Source: CALJDF01 sp038121105
GTDB lineage: Bacteria; Pseudomonadota; Alphaproteobacteria; SHVP01
Reading direction: 5' to 3'
Length of the DNA: 64,000 nt
NCBI GenBank assembly: GCA_038121105.1
Contig: JAYONB010000002.1
Coordinates: 267,654-331,653 of the forward strand
Shown: positions 7,966 through 16,769 of the stretch, piece after piece
How positions within the stretch are numbered: the stretch's first letter is position 1
Layout: each line of letters opens with the position of its first letter
Program-made: the position numbers and the translations under genes
The notes under the pieces: model-generated
The model's input: the letters and a program-made list of their open reading frames with translations, nothing else
Told to the model about the DNA's origin: nothing
Database searches by the model: none

Positions 7966-8289
7966 CTAGAGCTTGCTGAGGTCGGGGGTGCCAGCTTCGG
8001 GCACAAGAATGCGCACGTCTTGGGCGACGATGAATTCGCGCGCTTTTTTGACGTATGCCTGGAAGTCGGGGTCGGCGGCGCATTCGGCGCGGCGGCGTTG
8101 CCGTTCGTCCAAGCTGTCGTATCCCCACATGTGGATGATCTGGTTGGGGTTGCCGACTTCTTGGCGGAACATGCCGATGAAGTTCCCAAGGATACGTTTT
8201 TGAACGTCGCGGCCCTCTTCGTCGAACAGCTTTAGGAAAAGCGGCACGGTGCCGGTTTTCAGCGTATAGGCGCGGTAGTCGATGAACAT
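7966..8289 (-). CDS. NIPSNAP family protein
   Basis: 107 aa, the usual size. It opens MFIDYRAYTLKTGTVPLFLKLF and has IIHMWGYDSLDERQRRRA, both standard for the NIPSNAP ferredoxin-like dimeric alpha/beta-barrel fold. Bacterial members are often next to catabolic genes and are suspected of binding or transforming small hydrophobic molecules, but no activity is established. It starts at ATG 8289 behind GGGGAGGACGCCC. It probably heads the two-gene unit with the GST, and is divergent from the deacetylase gene at 8486. Confidence 0.9.
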   Translation of the reverse strand: MFIDYRAYTLKTGTVPLFLKLFDEEGRDVQKRILGNFIGMFRQEVGNPNQIIHMWGYDSLDERQRRRAECAADPDFQAYVKKAREFIVAQDVRILVPEAGTPDLSKL

Positions 8290-8485
8290 GGGCGTCCTCC
8301 CCGGATCGGTTTGTTGTCGTTGGCTGACAATCTAAGCCTGCGGGGAGATGCATGCGAGGGCCTTTGCCATCGCCGCACGACAGGCGAAGACGGCCATCTT
8401 CCGCTTGCAGGTGGCGGTTATTGTCGCTTTTTCGTGCTAGGCTTTGGCCAGAATTCGCCAAAAAACGACGGGGAGGTATTCCGAC

Positions 8486-9394
8486 ATGGCAAAAGAAATT
8501 CTTGTTTCCTACGGCGTCGACGTTGACGCGGTGGCGGGCTGGCTGGGGTCTTACGGTGGCGAGGATTCGCCGCTCGATATCTCGCGCGGCATGTTCTCAG
8601 GCGAGGTCGGCAGCTTGCGGCTGTTGGACTTGTTCGATCGCTGGGGCATCAAGACGACGTGGTTCATTCCCGGGCATTCGATCGAGACCTTTCCCAAGGA
8701 AATGAAGGAAGTGCACAAACGGGGGCATGAGATCGGCGTTCATGGTTATAGCCATGAAAACCCGATCGCGATGACGCGGGAACAGGAAACGGTCGTTCTC
8801 GACAAGTGTATCGATCTGATCAAGAAGCTCACCGGCAAGAAGCCACGCGGCTATGTCGCGCCGTGGTGGGAGTTTTCAAATGTGACCAATGAGCTGCTGC
8901 TGGAACGCGGCATTCTTTACGATCACTCGTTGATGCATCACGACTTCCAGCCGCACTACGTGCGGGTCGGCGATTCGTGGACCCCGATCGACTATTCCAA
9001 GCACCCCGACGAGTGGATGACCCCGCTAAAGCGCGGCAAGGAAACCGACCTCGTGGAGATTCCGGCGAGTTGGTACACGGACGATCTGCCGCCGATGATG
9101 TTCATCAAAAAAGCGCCGAACAGTCACGGCTTCGTCAACCCGCGCGACATAGAGGAAATGTGGCGCGATCAGTTCGACTGGGTCTATCGCGAGTACGACT
9201 ACGCGGTCTTCACGATGACGATTCATCCCGACGTCTCGGGTCGTCCGCAGGTGCTGATGATGCACGAGCGCTTGCACGAACATATCGCGCGTCATCCGGG
9301 CGTTCGGTTCGTGACCTTTGAGGAAATCGCGAAAGACTTCCTCAAACGCAGTCCGCGCAAGAAGTCGGGCGGCGCGAAAAAGCGTCGCAAATAA
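8486..9394 (+). CDS. Polysaccharide deacetylase-fold (NodB/CE4) hydrolase with basic tail
   Basis: 302 aa from ATG 8486, chosen because GGGGAGG lies 9 bases before it; an upstream ATG in frame lacks a site. NodB motifs are clear: YGVDVDA (D12 or D14 as base/metal ligand), HEIGVHGYSH with H86 and H90 binding zinc, PRGYVAPWWEFS, and a late TIHPDVSGR. Proteins of this length and pattern without a signal peptide are close to cytoplasmic allantoinase-like (PuuE-type) or amide/imide hydrolases rather than cell-wall enzymes. The last 16 residues are a Lys/Arg run like those on 398-1303 and 43359-44312. Substrate unknown. Confidence 0.88.
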   Translation: MAKEILVSYGVDVDAVAGWLGSYGGEDSPLDISRGMFSGEVGSLRLLDLFDRWGIKTTWFIPGHSIETFPKEMKEVHKRGHEIGVHGYSHENPIAMTREQETVVLDKCIDLIKKLTGKKPRGYVAPWWEFSNVTNELLLERGILYDHSLMHHDFQPHYVRVGDSWTPIDYSKHPDEWMTPLKRGKETDLVEIPASWYTDDLPPMMFIKKAPNSHGFVNPRDIEEMWRDQFDWVYREYDYAVFTMTIHPDVSGRPQVLMMHERLHEHIARHPGVRFVTFEEIAKDFLKRSPRKKSGGAKKRRK

Positions 9395-9458
9395 CGCATC
9401 GCTGAGATCGGCCCGCCGCGCCCCATTCGGCGCGTGGCGGGCGCAGGAGGTCACCGCT

Positions 9459-9770
9459 ATGTGCGGACTTTGCGGCATCCTCGGTGCCGGGGAGCATTGG
9501 ACGGACTCGGACGATGCGCTGAAGAAGCGTGCGGGGGCCGAAACCCGTCGGCGCGAGCGGGCTTATCAAATCTCGCTGACCAATCGCATTCTTGCCCAAT
9601 ACGGTTTGAAGCTGACGGATTGGGAGGGCTCGTCCTTTGTGTTGTCGAACCGAACCGGCGCCAGCGAGGTCATCGATCATTTTGCGGCCCTATGGCCGAC
9701 TGCCGAAAAAATGATCAAGCGTCCGTGCGATCCGCTGGACCCCAAGGTCGTGGACGCGCTCGAAGCGTAA
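9459..9770 (+). CDS. Small conserved-looking protein starting MCGLCG, coupled to a CobW GTPase
   Basis: 103 aa from ATG 9459, eight bases after GGAGG; the frame is open upstream but this start gives a clean site. It opens with M-C-G-L-C-G-I-L-G, which resembles the N-terminal-nucleophile start of class II glutamine amidotransferases, yet the rest is far too short for that domain and has an Arg-rich helix (ETRRRERAYQ) and one more Cys near residue 90. Its stop overlaps the ATG of the CobW gene by one base, so the two are translationally coupled. The C-x-x-C could bind a metal handled by that GTPase. Function unknown. Confidence 0.8.
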   Translation: MCGLCGILGAGEHWTDSDDALKKRAGAETRRRERAYQISLTNRILAQYGLKLTDWEGSSFVLSNRTGASEVIDHFAALWPTAEKMIKRPCDPLDPKVVDALEA

Positions 9771-10804
9771 TGTCGCGCTACGCTGGATACTTGCCGGTCA
9801 ACGTCATCACCGGCTTCCTCGGCTCGGGCAAGACGACGCTGCTCAAGCGATTGCTGGAATCGCCGGATATGGCGGATACAGCCGTTTTGATCAACGAATT
9901 CGGTGAAGTCGGATTGGATCATCATTTGTTGGAGCAGGTCGACGAGAACATCGTCATGCTCCAATCGGGTTGTCTGTGCTGTACGATTCGCGACGATCTT
10001 GCGAGGTCGATGCGCGACCTTTGGGAGCGCCGTGCGACGGGCGAGTTCGGCTTCAAACGCTTGGTCGTCGAGACGACAGGCTTGGCCGATCCTGCGCCGA
10101 TCATCTACACGTTGATGGCCGATCCGGTGATCCGCTATCACTTCCGATTGGGCAACATCATCACCACCATCGACGCGGTGAACGGGTTGGGTCAGCTCGA
10201 GCGACAGCCGGAATCGCTCAAGCAAGCTGCTGTTGCAGACCGGATCGTGCTGACCAAAACGGATATTGCGAACGACGATGTGGGCGACCTCCGCGCACGG
10301 GTCCGTCAGGTCAATCCGGCGGCGCCTGTGTACCTCGCCCAAGAAAACCTTACGCCAGGAAAACTCCTGACTAACGATCTCTACGATCCGAAGGCGAAAT
10401 CCAAGGAGGTTGCCCATTGGATCGATGCCGAGGCGTTTTCCGCGCAGCATGATCACGAGCACGACCCCAATCGGCACGACGCGAGTATCCATGCGTTTTG
10501 CCTGACCTTCGATCGGCCGATCGATTGGACCGCATTTGGTATCTGGCTGACCATGTTGCTTCAGGCCCATGGCGAGGACGTCCTTCGCGTCAAAGGGTTG
10601 TTGGACGTGCGGGGTATGCCGGGGCCCGTGGCCGTTCACGGTGTCCAACACGTCGTGCACCCGCCGGTCCATCTCAAGCGGTGGCCGGACGACGATCGTC
10701 GTTCTCGGATCGTTTTTATCGTTCGGGGCCTCGAGCGACGGTCGATCGAGGCTTCGCTGGCCGCGTTTAATGCGCTGGCCGATGATCAATCGGCCGCCGC
10801 ATGA
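9770..10804 (+). CDS. CobW/COG0523-family GTPase, putative metallochaperone
   Basis: 344 aa. The Walker A motif GFLGSGKTT (15-23), the metal-binding GCLCC (67-71), ETTGLADP and the TKTD base-recognition motif are all present. The His-rich stretch HDHEHDPNRHD in the middle and the C-terminal CobW_C half (VHPPVHLKRW) fit the family. Such cytosolic GTPases insert or deliver Zn, Co or other metals to client enzymes. It is coupled to the MCGLCG gene and lies between a zinc-type NodB-fold hydrolase and two amidases; a metal hydrolase client nearby is a reasonable inference. Which metal is unclear. Confidence 0.95.
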   Translation: MSRYAGYLPVNVITGFLGSGKTTLLKRLLESPDMADTAVLINEFGEVGLDHHLLEQVDENIVMLQSGCLCCTIRDDLARSMRDLWERRATGEFGFKRLVVETTGLADPAPIIYTLMADPVIRYHFRLGNIITTIDAVNGLGQLERQPESLKQAAVADRIVLTKTDIANDDVGDLRARVRQVNPAAPVYLAQENLTPGKLLTNDLYDPKAKSKEVAHWIDAEAFSAQHDHEHDPNRHDASIHAFCLTFDRPIDWTAFGIWLTMLLQAHGEDVLRVKGLLDVRGMPGPVAVHGVQHVVHPPVHLKRWPDDDRRSRIVFIVRGLERRSIEASLAAFNALADDQSAAA

Positions 10805-10848
10805 CGAGACTCACGCGGCCTGCAATTGAAGTGGTATAACCCGGCGCC

Positions 10849-12207
10849 ATGGACCTCAGTACACTGACTGCCGCCCAGTTGGGCCGCGCGATGCGCGACA
10901 AAAAAACCGACCCCGTTGAAGTGGTCGACCACTTCATCGATCGCATCGCCGGTCATGAAGACAAATCCGTGTTCATCTCGGTTACGGCCGATCGGGCGCG
11001 TGAGGAAGCCAAAGCGAGTGCGGCGCGCTATGCCAAGGGTCATCCGCTGGGTCCGCTCGATGGGGTTCCCGTCGCTTGGAAGGACCTCGTCGACATCAAA
11101 GGGGCGGTAACGACCTGCGCATCAGAACTCTTCCGCGATCGCGAGGTCGCCGAGCAAGATGCGCCTATCGTCAAGAATTGCGCTGCCGCCGGTATGATCG
11201 TACTGGGCAAGGTCAACCTCACCGAGTTTGCGTTTTCGGGCCTTGGTCTGAACCCCCATTTTGGGACGCCGATCAATCCGCATAGCGGGGCGGCACCACG
11301 CGCGCCCGGCGGATCGTCTTCGGGTTCGGCGGTCTCGGTGGCTGCCGGCTTGGCGCCGATCGCCATCGGCACCGACACAGGTGGTTCGGTCCGCATTCCG
11401 GCCGCCTTTAATGGTTTGGTCGGGTACAAATCTTCGCAAGGGCACATCAGTAAGGAGCGAGTTCAGCCGCTGTCGCTGACGCTCGACACCATTGGTCCAC
11501 TAGGTAAGTCGGTCGAGGACTGCGTGTTGATGGAGCGTGCATTGCGCCAACAGCTCGTTGTTGTGCCGCGCGCGGCGGGCCTCGCCGACTTGAAGCTGGT
11601 GGTTCCGGAAAACCTCGTGTTTGAAGAAGTGCAGGACGCCGTTGCCGTCAACTTCGACGCAATGCTGTCAAAGCTGTCGGGAGCGGGCGTGTCCATTGAA
11701 CGGCGACGTTTTGAGGTTTTCGATGCCATGCTGGAGTCGTCGGCGGCGCACGGGACGTTGGCAACCGCCGAGGCGTTTTACAGTCTTGGCCACCATGTCG
11801 ACGGCCCCGACGGAGGGAAAATGGACCGCCGGGTCGTCTCCCGTATCGAACGTGGCCGTGAACAAACCGCTGCCGACTATATCGCGATAGCCGAGGCGCG
11901 GCGTGCCTTAAACGCCAAACTCGGCGAGCAAATGGAGGGACCGACCTTCCTGGTCATGCCCACTGTGGCCATCACCGCGCCTGAGATCGCGCCGCTCGAT
12001 GCGGATGATGACGTATTTCACGCCACCAATATGACGGCGTTGCGCAACACGATGATCGGCAACTATTTCGATCTGCCCGGGTTTACGGTGCCGTCTGGCG
12101 TCGACGGCGGAGGGTTGCCGACCGGGATTCTGTTCAACGCTTTCACCGGGCAGGACGAGTTATTGATGTGCTACATGCAGGGCATCCAGCGGGTACTGGA
12201 CGCCTAG
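10849..12207 (+). CDS. Amidase (amidase-signature family), copy 1
   Basis: 452 aa. The Ser-Ser-Lys catalytic set is intact: K78 in WKDL, cis-Ser S155 in APGGSSSGSA and nucleophile S179 in GTDTGGSVRIPA. NLTEFAFSGLGLNPHFGTPINPH between them is typical. The family hydrolyses carboxamides, including amino-acid, aryl and malonamide-type amides, to acid and ammonia. There is no signal peptide, so it is cytosolic. It follows cobW by 44 bases and is followed by a paralogue of identical length, 39 bases downstream, so it is a tandem duplication within one operon. Confidence 0.95.
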   Translation: MDLSTLTAAQLGRAMRDKKTDPVEVVDHFIDRIAGHEDKSVFISVTADRAREEAKASAARYAKGHPLGPLDGVPVAWKDLVDIKGAVTTCASELFRDREVAEQDAPIVKNCAAAGMIVLGKVNLTEFAFSGLGLNPHFGTPINPHSGAAPRAPGGSSSGSAVSVAAGLAPIAIGTDTGGSVRIPAAFNGLVGYKSSQGHISKERVQPLSLTLDTIGPLGKSVEDCVLMERALRQQLVVVPRAAGLADLKLVVPENLVFEEVQDAVAVNFDAMLSKLSGAGVSIERRRFEVFDAMLESSAAHGTLATAEAFYSLGHHVDGPDGGKMDRRVVSRIERGREQTAADYIAIAEARRALNAKLGEQMEGPTFLVMPTVAITAPEIAPLDADDDVFHATNMTALRNTMIGNYFDLPGFTVPSGVDGGGLPTGILFNAFTGQDELLMCYMQGIQRVLDA

Positions 12208-12246
12208 GCGCAAGTTTGCGGACGGTGACATAGGTTTGGGGGAATC

Positions 12247-13605
12247 ATGGACCTAAGCAAGGCAACTGCCGCAGATATCGGTCGAGGCCTGCAAAGCGGC
12301 GCGCTTGATGCCGTAGAGGTTACGGCGTTCTTTCTCGATCGAATCGCGGCGTATCCCGACCGCGCCGTCTTTACGTTGACGACCGCGGACCGAGCGCAAG
12401 CCGAAGCCGAAGCCGCCGCGCGTCGGATCAAACAGGGCAACAGCAGAGGACCTCTCGACGGTGTCCCAATTAGCTGGAAAGACTTGTTCGATTTGATGGG
12501 CACACCGACGACGAGCGGCTCCGCGCTCTATCGAAACGCAGATCCGGCCGAGGCGGATGCCGCGGCGGTGGCGCACGGCGCTGCTGCTGGAATGGTGGCG
12601 TTGGGCAAAGTAAATCTGCCGGAGTTCGCATTTTCCGGCTTAGGTCTTAACCCGCATTACGGGACGCCGATCAATCCGCACGATCCCGAGACGCCGCGAG
12701 CGCCCGGCGGGTCCTCCAGCGGTTCGGGCGTGAGCGTTGCCGCAGGACTGGCGCCAATCAGTATCGGTACCGACACCGGCGGATCGGTCCGTGTTCCCGC
12801 GTGCTTTAACGGTTTGGTTGGGTACAAGTCGTCCGAAGGTCAAATCGGCAAGAAAGGATTGGCGGCGTTGTCTCCGACCTTGGATACGATTGGTCCCTTG
12901 GCGCGATCGGTCGAGGATTGTGTGCTGCTCGAACGCGTGATGCGGGGACGCAAGCCCGTCGTCATGGATGGGGTCGCGTCGAAAGACATCACTTTGGTGG
13001 TCCCAACCAATGTCGTCTTCGACGGTGCCGAGGAGGCCGTCGCTGCCAATTTCGACAAATCCATCGAAATGCTGGCGCGCGCAGGGATGCGTGTTCGTCG
13101 TGAACCCGTAGACCTTTTGGATGAGGCGTTGCGCCTGACCGAGCAACACGGTCTGCTCGCCGGCGCCGAGGCTTGGCACGTGTTGCGTGATGTGTTGGAG
13201 GGGCCGGATTACAAAAAGATGGACATCCGCATTTGGCACGACCTCACGTTGGCAAAGTCGCTTACCGCCGACGACGTACTAAGTTTGCAGGAGGGCTATG
13301 CGCGGATGCGCGCGGCCTTGGCAGACCTGCTTGGCACGAACGGCTTGTTGGCGATGCCGACGACGAAAAACACCGCGCCCCCGATTGCCGACCTAGAAGC
13401 TGACTGGGAAACGTACAACACCCAGAATTGGCTTGCGTTGGGCAATACCAACCTCGGCAACATTCTCGGTGTCGGCGCCGTAACGTTGCCTAACGGCACC
13501 AACGGCAACAAGATGCCAACAGGCTTCATGGTGTGCGCGCCCGGTGGCCATGACGAGCGCTTGCTGGCGCAAAGCCTTGCGATCGAAACCGCGTTGGGTC
13601 GCTAG
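12247..13605 (+). CDS. Amidase (amidase-signature family), copy 2
   Basis: 452 aa, aligned end to end with the gene at 10849 and keeping the active site: K78 (WKDL), the GGSSSGSG segment and GTDTGGSVRVPA. The two differ most in the C-terminal substrate-facing half, which suggests different substrates rather than a recent copy. It opens with a clear ATG behind GGGGGAATC. The next gene begins 11 bases after its stop, so it is probably co-transcribed with the two-domain VOC protein. Deamination of an amide in a catabolic route is likely; the substrate is unknown. Confidence 0.95.
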   Translation: MDLSKATAADIGRGLQSGALDAVEVTAFFLDRIAAYPDRAVFTLTTADRAQAEAEAAARRIKQGNSRGPLDGVPISWKDLFDLMGTPTTSGSALYRNADPAEADAAAVAHGAAAGMVALGKVNLPEFAFSGLGLNPHYGTPINPHDPETPRAPGGSSSGSGVSVAAGLAPISIGTDTGGSVRVPACFNGLVGYKSSEGQIGKKGLAALSPTLDTIGPLARSVEDCVLLERVMRGRKPVVMDGVASKDITLVVPTNVVFDGAEEAVAANFDKSIEMLARAGMRVRREPVDLLDEALRLTEQHGLLAGAEAWHVLRDVLEGPDYKKMDIRIWHDLTLAKSLTADDVLSLQEGYARMRAALADLLGTNGLLAMPTTKNTAPPIADLEADWETYNTQNWLALGNTNLGNILGVGAVTLPNGTNGNKMPTGFMVCAPGGHDERLLAQSLAIETALGR

Positions 13606-13616
13606 CAAGACCCGAA

Positions 13617-14642
13617 ATGAAGGAAAAGAAACCCACTCCACGCATCGTCGGCGGTCTTTACGAGGCCTTCCATGCCGTGACCGACCCGGTGGCCGCAATT
13701 CGGTTCTGGCAGTCCTTCGGTTACCGCGTTGGGCCGGAAGGCCGGTTGGACGCAGCGGACGCCAAGAAACTTTATGGCGTCGATATCGGTTTGCGCTCCA
13801 TCCGGCTTTACCACCAACAGGCCGATCATGGCCTGGTGCGTTTAATGGTTTGGGATGGTGCGGTCGGCGAAGGCTTGGGCACCCGGCCGATTCGGGGTCT
13901 TGGGACGCGGTGGACGGGGCAGAAAACTCTCAACATGGCGCGTCTCAACGACCATGCGGAAGCGGCTCAAGCGGCGGGTGAAGACCTTTGGGTTGTTCCG
14001 CCGTTTTTTGTCGGGTTCACGCCCCCAGCGGCCCGCGAGCCCTTTGTCGAGGCGTTGTCGGGCGTGCGTGAAATGATGGCGCTGCGGCCCGAGACCCGCC
14101 AAGTCTTCATCGAGTTCGTCGGTTGGGAATTACCCCAATACGGCCAGATCGACCCCCATTGTCTTTTCCAGACCAGCCAATTCACCCATCAGTGTTTAAT
14201 GGTGCAGGACGACAGCAAAAAAAGTCTCACGTTCTACGACGACGTTCTCGGGATGGCCCGTTTGAACGATTCGTCGACCGCCTTCACCCCGGACACCGGG
14301 CCTAACCGGATATTCGACCTGGCCGATGGCGAAACCTTTCACGCGACCGATTTCGACGATCCTCGATCGACGAACGTGCCCGCCGAGCGTCGATCCGGAA
14401 GATTGAAAATCATTCGGTTGGACAAAGGGCGTCCGGTACCCGACTGGCGCGATCTGTCGCGTCCCGGCCATCTTGGCTATACCGGGAATTCTCTTCGCGT
14501 GAACGACATTGAGGGCATGCGTGCGCGAGTCGCGGCAGGTGGCGGCACCGCGGTCACGGCGGTGGCGGTGGATGAGTTTGGGCGCCGCGCGATGTCGTTC
14601 GAGTCGCCCGACGGTTACTTCTGGACGGCCATCGAAGCGTGA
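13617..14642 (+). CDS. Two-domain VOC (glyoxalase/extradiol-type) protein
   Basis: 341 aa with two beta-alpha-beta-beta-beta repeats, the first from IVGGLYEAFHAVTDP and the second from TSQFTHQCLMVQDD, ending FESPDGYFWTAIEA. The second half keeps the common VOC pattern H...FYDDVLGM...E-x-P-DG, so one metal site per protein is plausible. VOC enzymes include glyoxalases, epimerases, extradiol dioxygenases and resistance proteins. It starts 11 bases after the second amidase. The first domain is poorly conserved and may only bind. Function beyond the fold is not assignable. Confidence 0.8.
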   Translation: MKEKKPTPRIVGGLYEAFHAVTDPVAAIRFWQSFGYRVGPEGRLDAADAKKLYGVDIGLRSIRLYHQQADHGLVRLMVWDGAVGEGLGTRPIRGLGTRWTGQKTLNMARLNDHAEAAQAAGEDLWVVPPFFVGFTPPAAREPFVEALSGVREMMALRPETRQVFIEFVGWELPQYGQIDPHCLFQTSQFTHQCLMVQDDSKKSLTFYDDVLGMARLNDSSTAFTPDTGPNRIFDLADGETFHATDFDDPRSTNVPAERRSGRLKIIRLDKGRPVPDWRDLSRPGHLGYTGNSLRVNDIEGMRARVAAGGGTAVTAVAVDEFGRRAMSFESPDGYFWTAIEA

Positions 14643-14752
14643 TGCGGTCACGGCAAGAGCGCGCCAACGTTGCGGTCGTAGTGATCGACAGCAAGCAAAA
14701 TGCCGGCAGATTGGGGCGCCGCCGACCGCTATGATCCTCCCGGAGGTGCGGC

Positions 14753-15082
14753 ATGGCGTATGACGAAAAGTTAGCGGAACGAGTACGCACGGCGTTGGGG
14801 CGCCGCAGCGATGTTACTGAGCGCAAGATGTTCGGCGGCCTTGCATTTATGCTTCACGGCAACATGGCCTGCGGCATCATGAAAGACGACCTCATGCTTC
14901 GGTTGGGCCCGGAGGCCGCCGCGAAAGCGGTGAAGCAGAAACACGCGCGGCCAATGGATTTCACAGGGCGACCCATGACCGGCATGCTCTACGTCGCGAA
15001 GGAAGGTGTCCGGACGGCGAAACAACTTCACGCTTGGCTCGACAAAGCAGAAGCCTTCGCCGACACTTTACCGCCCAAGTAG
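14753..15082 (+). CDS. TfoX/Sxy N-terminal-domain protein
   Basis: 109 aa from ATG 14753, six bases after GGAGG. The TfoX-N pattern is clear: VTERKMFGGLAFMLHGNMACGI, then LMLRLGP, GRPMTGMLYV and a C-terminal helix. Stand-alone TfoX-N proteins are common in alphaproteobacteria; the domain's name comes from the competence regulator Sxy, but single-domain members have no proven regulatory role. It sits 110 bases from the VOC gene and may have its own promoter. No DNA-uptake genes are nearby, so a competence role is not supported. Confidence 0.92.
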   Translation: MAYDEKLAERVRTALGRRSDVTERKMFGGLAFMLHGNMACGIMKDDLMLRLGPEAAAKAVKQKHARPMDFTGRPMTGMLYVAKEGVRTAKQLHAWLDKAEAFADTLPPK

Positions 15083-15194
15083 CGGCGTCCCTACGCGCCA
15101 ACCCTGAAAGCGTCGGAAACCGTTCGCCCCGTACCGTGCGATCACAGCGGATTGGAAGAGGTTCGGCGGCGGGCTATGTGGGCTGGAGGAATTT

Positions 15195-15446
15195 ATGGAA
15201 CGGGACGAAATTCGCGTGCCGATCGACGAGATTTACGTGCCCATTGCCCGACGCAAAACACTTGACCCCGAGAAGGTGGACGCCCTCGCGGCAAGCATTT
15301 TGGAAGAAGGACAAAAGAAAGCGATCTACGTCCGGCGCGACGGCGCCCGTCATGTCCTGATCGAGGGCTTGCATCGGCTTGAAGCCTGCAAGGCGCTTGG
15401 CGAAACGGCGATCGTTGCGATGTTGGTTCAGGCTCGTCGCAAGTAG
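15195..15446 (+). CDS. Small ParB/sulfiredoxin-like domain protein
   Basis: 83 aa with ATG 15195 eight bases after GGAGG. The core reads VPIDEIYVPIARR, then LAASILEEGQKKAIYVR and IEGLHRLEACKALGE, matching the ParB N-terminal nuclease-like domain with its G-x-H-R nucleotide-binding motif (GLHR here). No helix-turn-helix or partition domain follows, so it is not a chromosome partition ParB. Small stand-alone members exist in many bacteria and some bind or hydrolyse nucleotides. It ends seven bases before the convergent flavin hydroxylase gene. Role unknown. Confidence 0.85.
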   Translation: MERDEIRVPIDEIYVPIARRKTLDPEKVDALAASILEEGQKKAIYVRRDGARHVLIEGLHRLEACKALGETAIVAMLVQARRK

Positions 15447-15453
15447 TTCCTAA

Positions 15454-16638
15454 CTAGACGCGCAGTTTCTCGCTGCCGTGTAATCCAGGACCGGGGTCGA
15501 GCCCTAGGGCCCAACGCCCCCATGGCGGCATATTGACGTCGAACGCGACGCCGATCTGGGTGGCCATCCCCTGAACATCTCTGAAGTGGCGTTGCACGGG
15601 GTTGTCGTCGGTGAGGCCCGATGCGCCCATCATCTGCACCAATCGCTGCGTAGCGCGCATGCAAAGTTTGGCGATAAGGCCGCGGTTTCTCACGATGGCC
15701 GTGCGTTCCTCGTCGTTCAGACGTCGGCCGGCTTTGGCAGCCTCGTGGAGGAAGACGAAGTCCTTTTGCGCCACGACATCGGCGGCATTGATCTCCGCAG
15801 CGGATTCCGAAAGCTTGATTTGCACCGCAGAGCTTTCTGCCACCTTGTTGCCGAAGATCGCGCCCTTTTTGGCGCGAGTCATCTCGATATAGTGGGCGAG
15901 GGCGCCCTCGGCAGTGCCAATCAGCGGCCCGAGCGGGCTCGAACCCTGCACCGGTGCAAACTCCATCGAATAGATGTAGCTGTCGTGGACCCCGGCTCCA
16001 GGAGGGTTCTGTTCGTTAAACGTGATGGCCGGCATGATGCGATGATCGGGGACAAAGGTCCCCGGCACGCGGATGTCTTTGGTGCCGGTTCCCTTCATGC
16101 CCGCGACAAACCAAGTGTCTTCGATCTCATAGTCTGAACGCGGCAACAGCACTTGATGGCCGACACCGTCGATCGGGAAGAGCGCCATGGCCCAACCAGA
16201 ATGATCGACCCCGCTGGCGAAGCCTACCGAGCCCGAGATCTTCACCCCACCCTCGACGCGTTCAGTCTTGACGTTGGCGCGGGGCACGGAGCCGGTCGCG
16301 ATCAATAGATCGGAATCATCCGGCCATACCTCGTCTTGAGCTTCTTTGGCGAAGCGCGCGACGTGACAGGAATGCTGTCCGACGACCGAGGCAATCCACG
16401 CCGTTGACGGGCAGCCGTGGGCGAGAACCTTGGAGTAGGCGTATTGCGTGCCCCAATCCATCTCGTACCCGCCGTAGGCGCGCGGACGAAAAAACCGAAA
16501 GAACCCGGCTTCGTGCAGTTTGGCCATGGTCTCGGTCGACAAATTACGACGACTTTCGGTCGCGGCGGCCTCTTCTTTGAGGTAGGGGACCAACGCCTCG
16601 GCACGGGCGACAAGGTCGTCGACGGTTGGGATGTTCAT
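15454..16638 (-). CDS. Acyl-CoA dehydrogenase-fold flavin monooxygenase (HsaA/HpaH-like)
   Basis: 394 aa with the acyl-CoA dehydrogenase fold: an N-terminal helical part (LHEAGFFRFFRPRAYGG), a central beta part (KISGSVGFASG, GMKGTGTKDI, FVPDH) and C-terminal helices. The sequence lacks the strongly conserved acyl-CoA-dehydrogenase Glu context and instead reads like the group D two-component hydroxylases HsaA, C2-HpaH and pigment hydroxylases, which use FMNH2 from a separate reductase to hydroxylate phenols. No reductase partner is next to it. Starts at ATG 16638. It converges on the ParB-like gene and is divergent from a VOC gene; an aromatic hydroxylation role is inferred. Confidence 0.88.
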   Translation of the reverse strand: MNIPTVDDLVARAEALVPYLKEEAAATESRRNLSTETMAKLHEAGFFRFFRPRAYGGYEMDWGTQYAYSKVLAHGCPSTAWIASVVGQHSCHVARFAKEAQDEVWPDDSDLLIATGSVPRANVKTERVEGGVKISGSVGFASGVDHSGWAMALFPIDGVGHQVLLPRSDYEIEDTWFVAGMKGTGTKDIRVPGTFVPDHRIMPAITFNEQNPPGAGVHDSYIYSMEFAPVQGSSPLGPLIGTAEGALAHYIEMTRAKKGAIFGNKVAESSAVQIKLSESAAEINAADVVAQKDFVFLHEAAKAGRRLNDEERTAIVRNRGLIAKLCMRATQRLVQMMGASGLTDDNPVQRHFRDVQGMATQIGVAFDVNMPPWGRWALGLDPGPGLHGSEKLRV

Positions 16639-16769
16639 TGAGCTATTACCTTCGTTTTCGCGTCATCGTCGACACTCGTTTTCCGAGGCGCAACGGCAGC
16701 CTGGGCCCATGACCGCAGCGTGAAACGCGCCGTCATGGTAGGCTCGCCGCGGTTCAGCGGAGCAGCGTC

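Noticed and set aside
7966..8289. Antibiotic-monooxygenase assignment for the 107-aa protein
   Set aside because: The HMWGY and opening strand pattern match NIPSNAP better; the folds are related.
9459..9770. Class II glutamine amidotransferase from the MCGLCG start
   Set aside because: At 103 aa it is far too short, and the other amidotransferase motifs are absent.
15195..15446. Chromosome partition ParB
   Set aside because: Only the small nuclease-like domain is present, without helix-turn-helix or a ParA neighbour.
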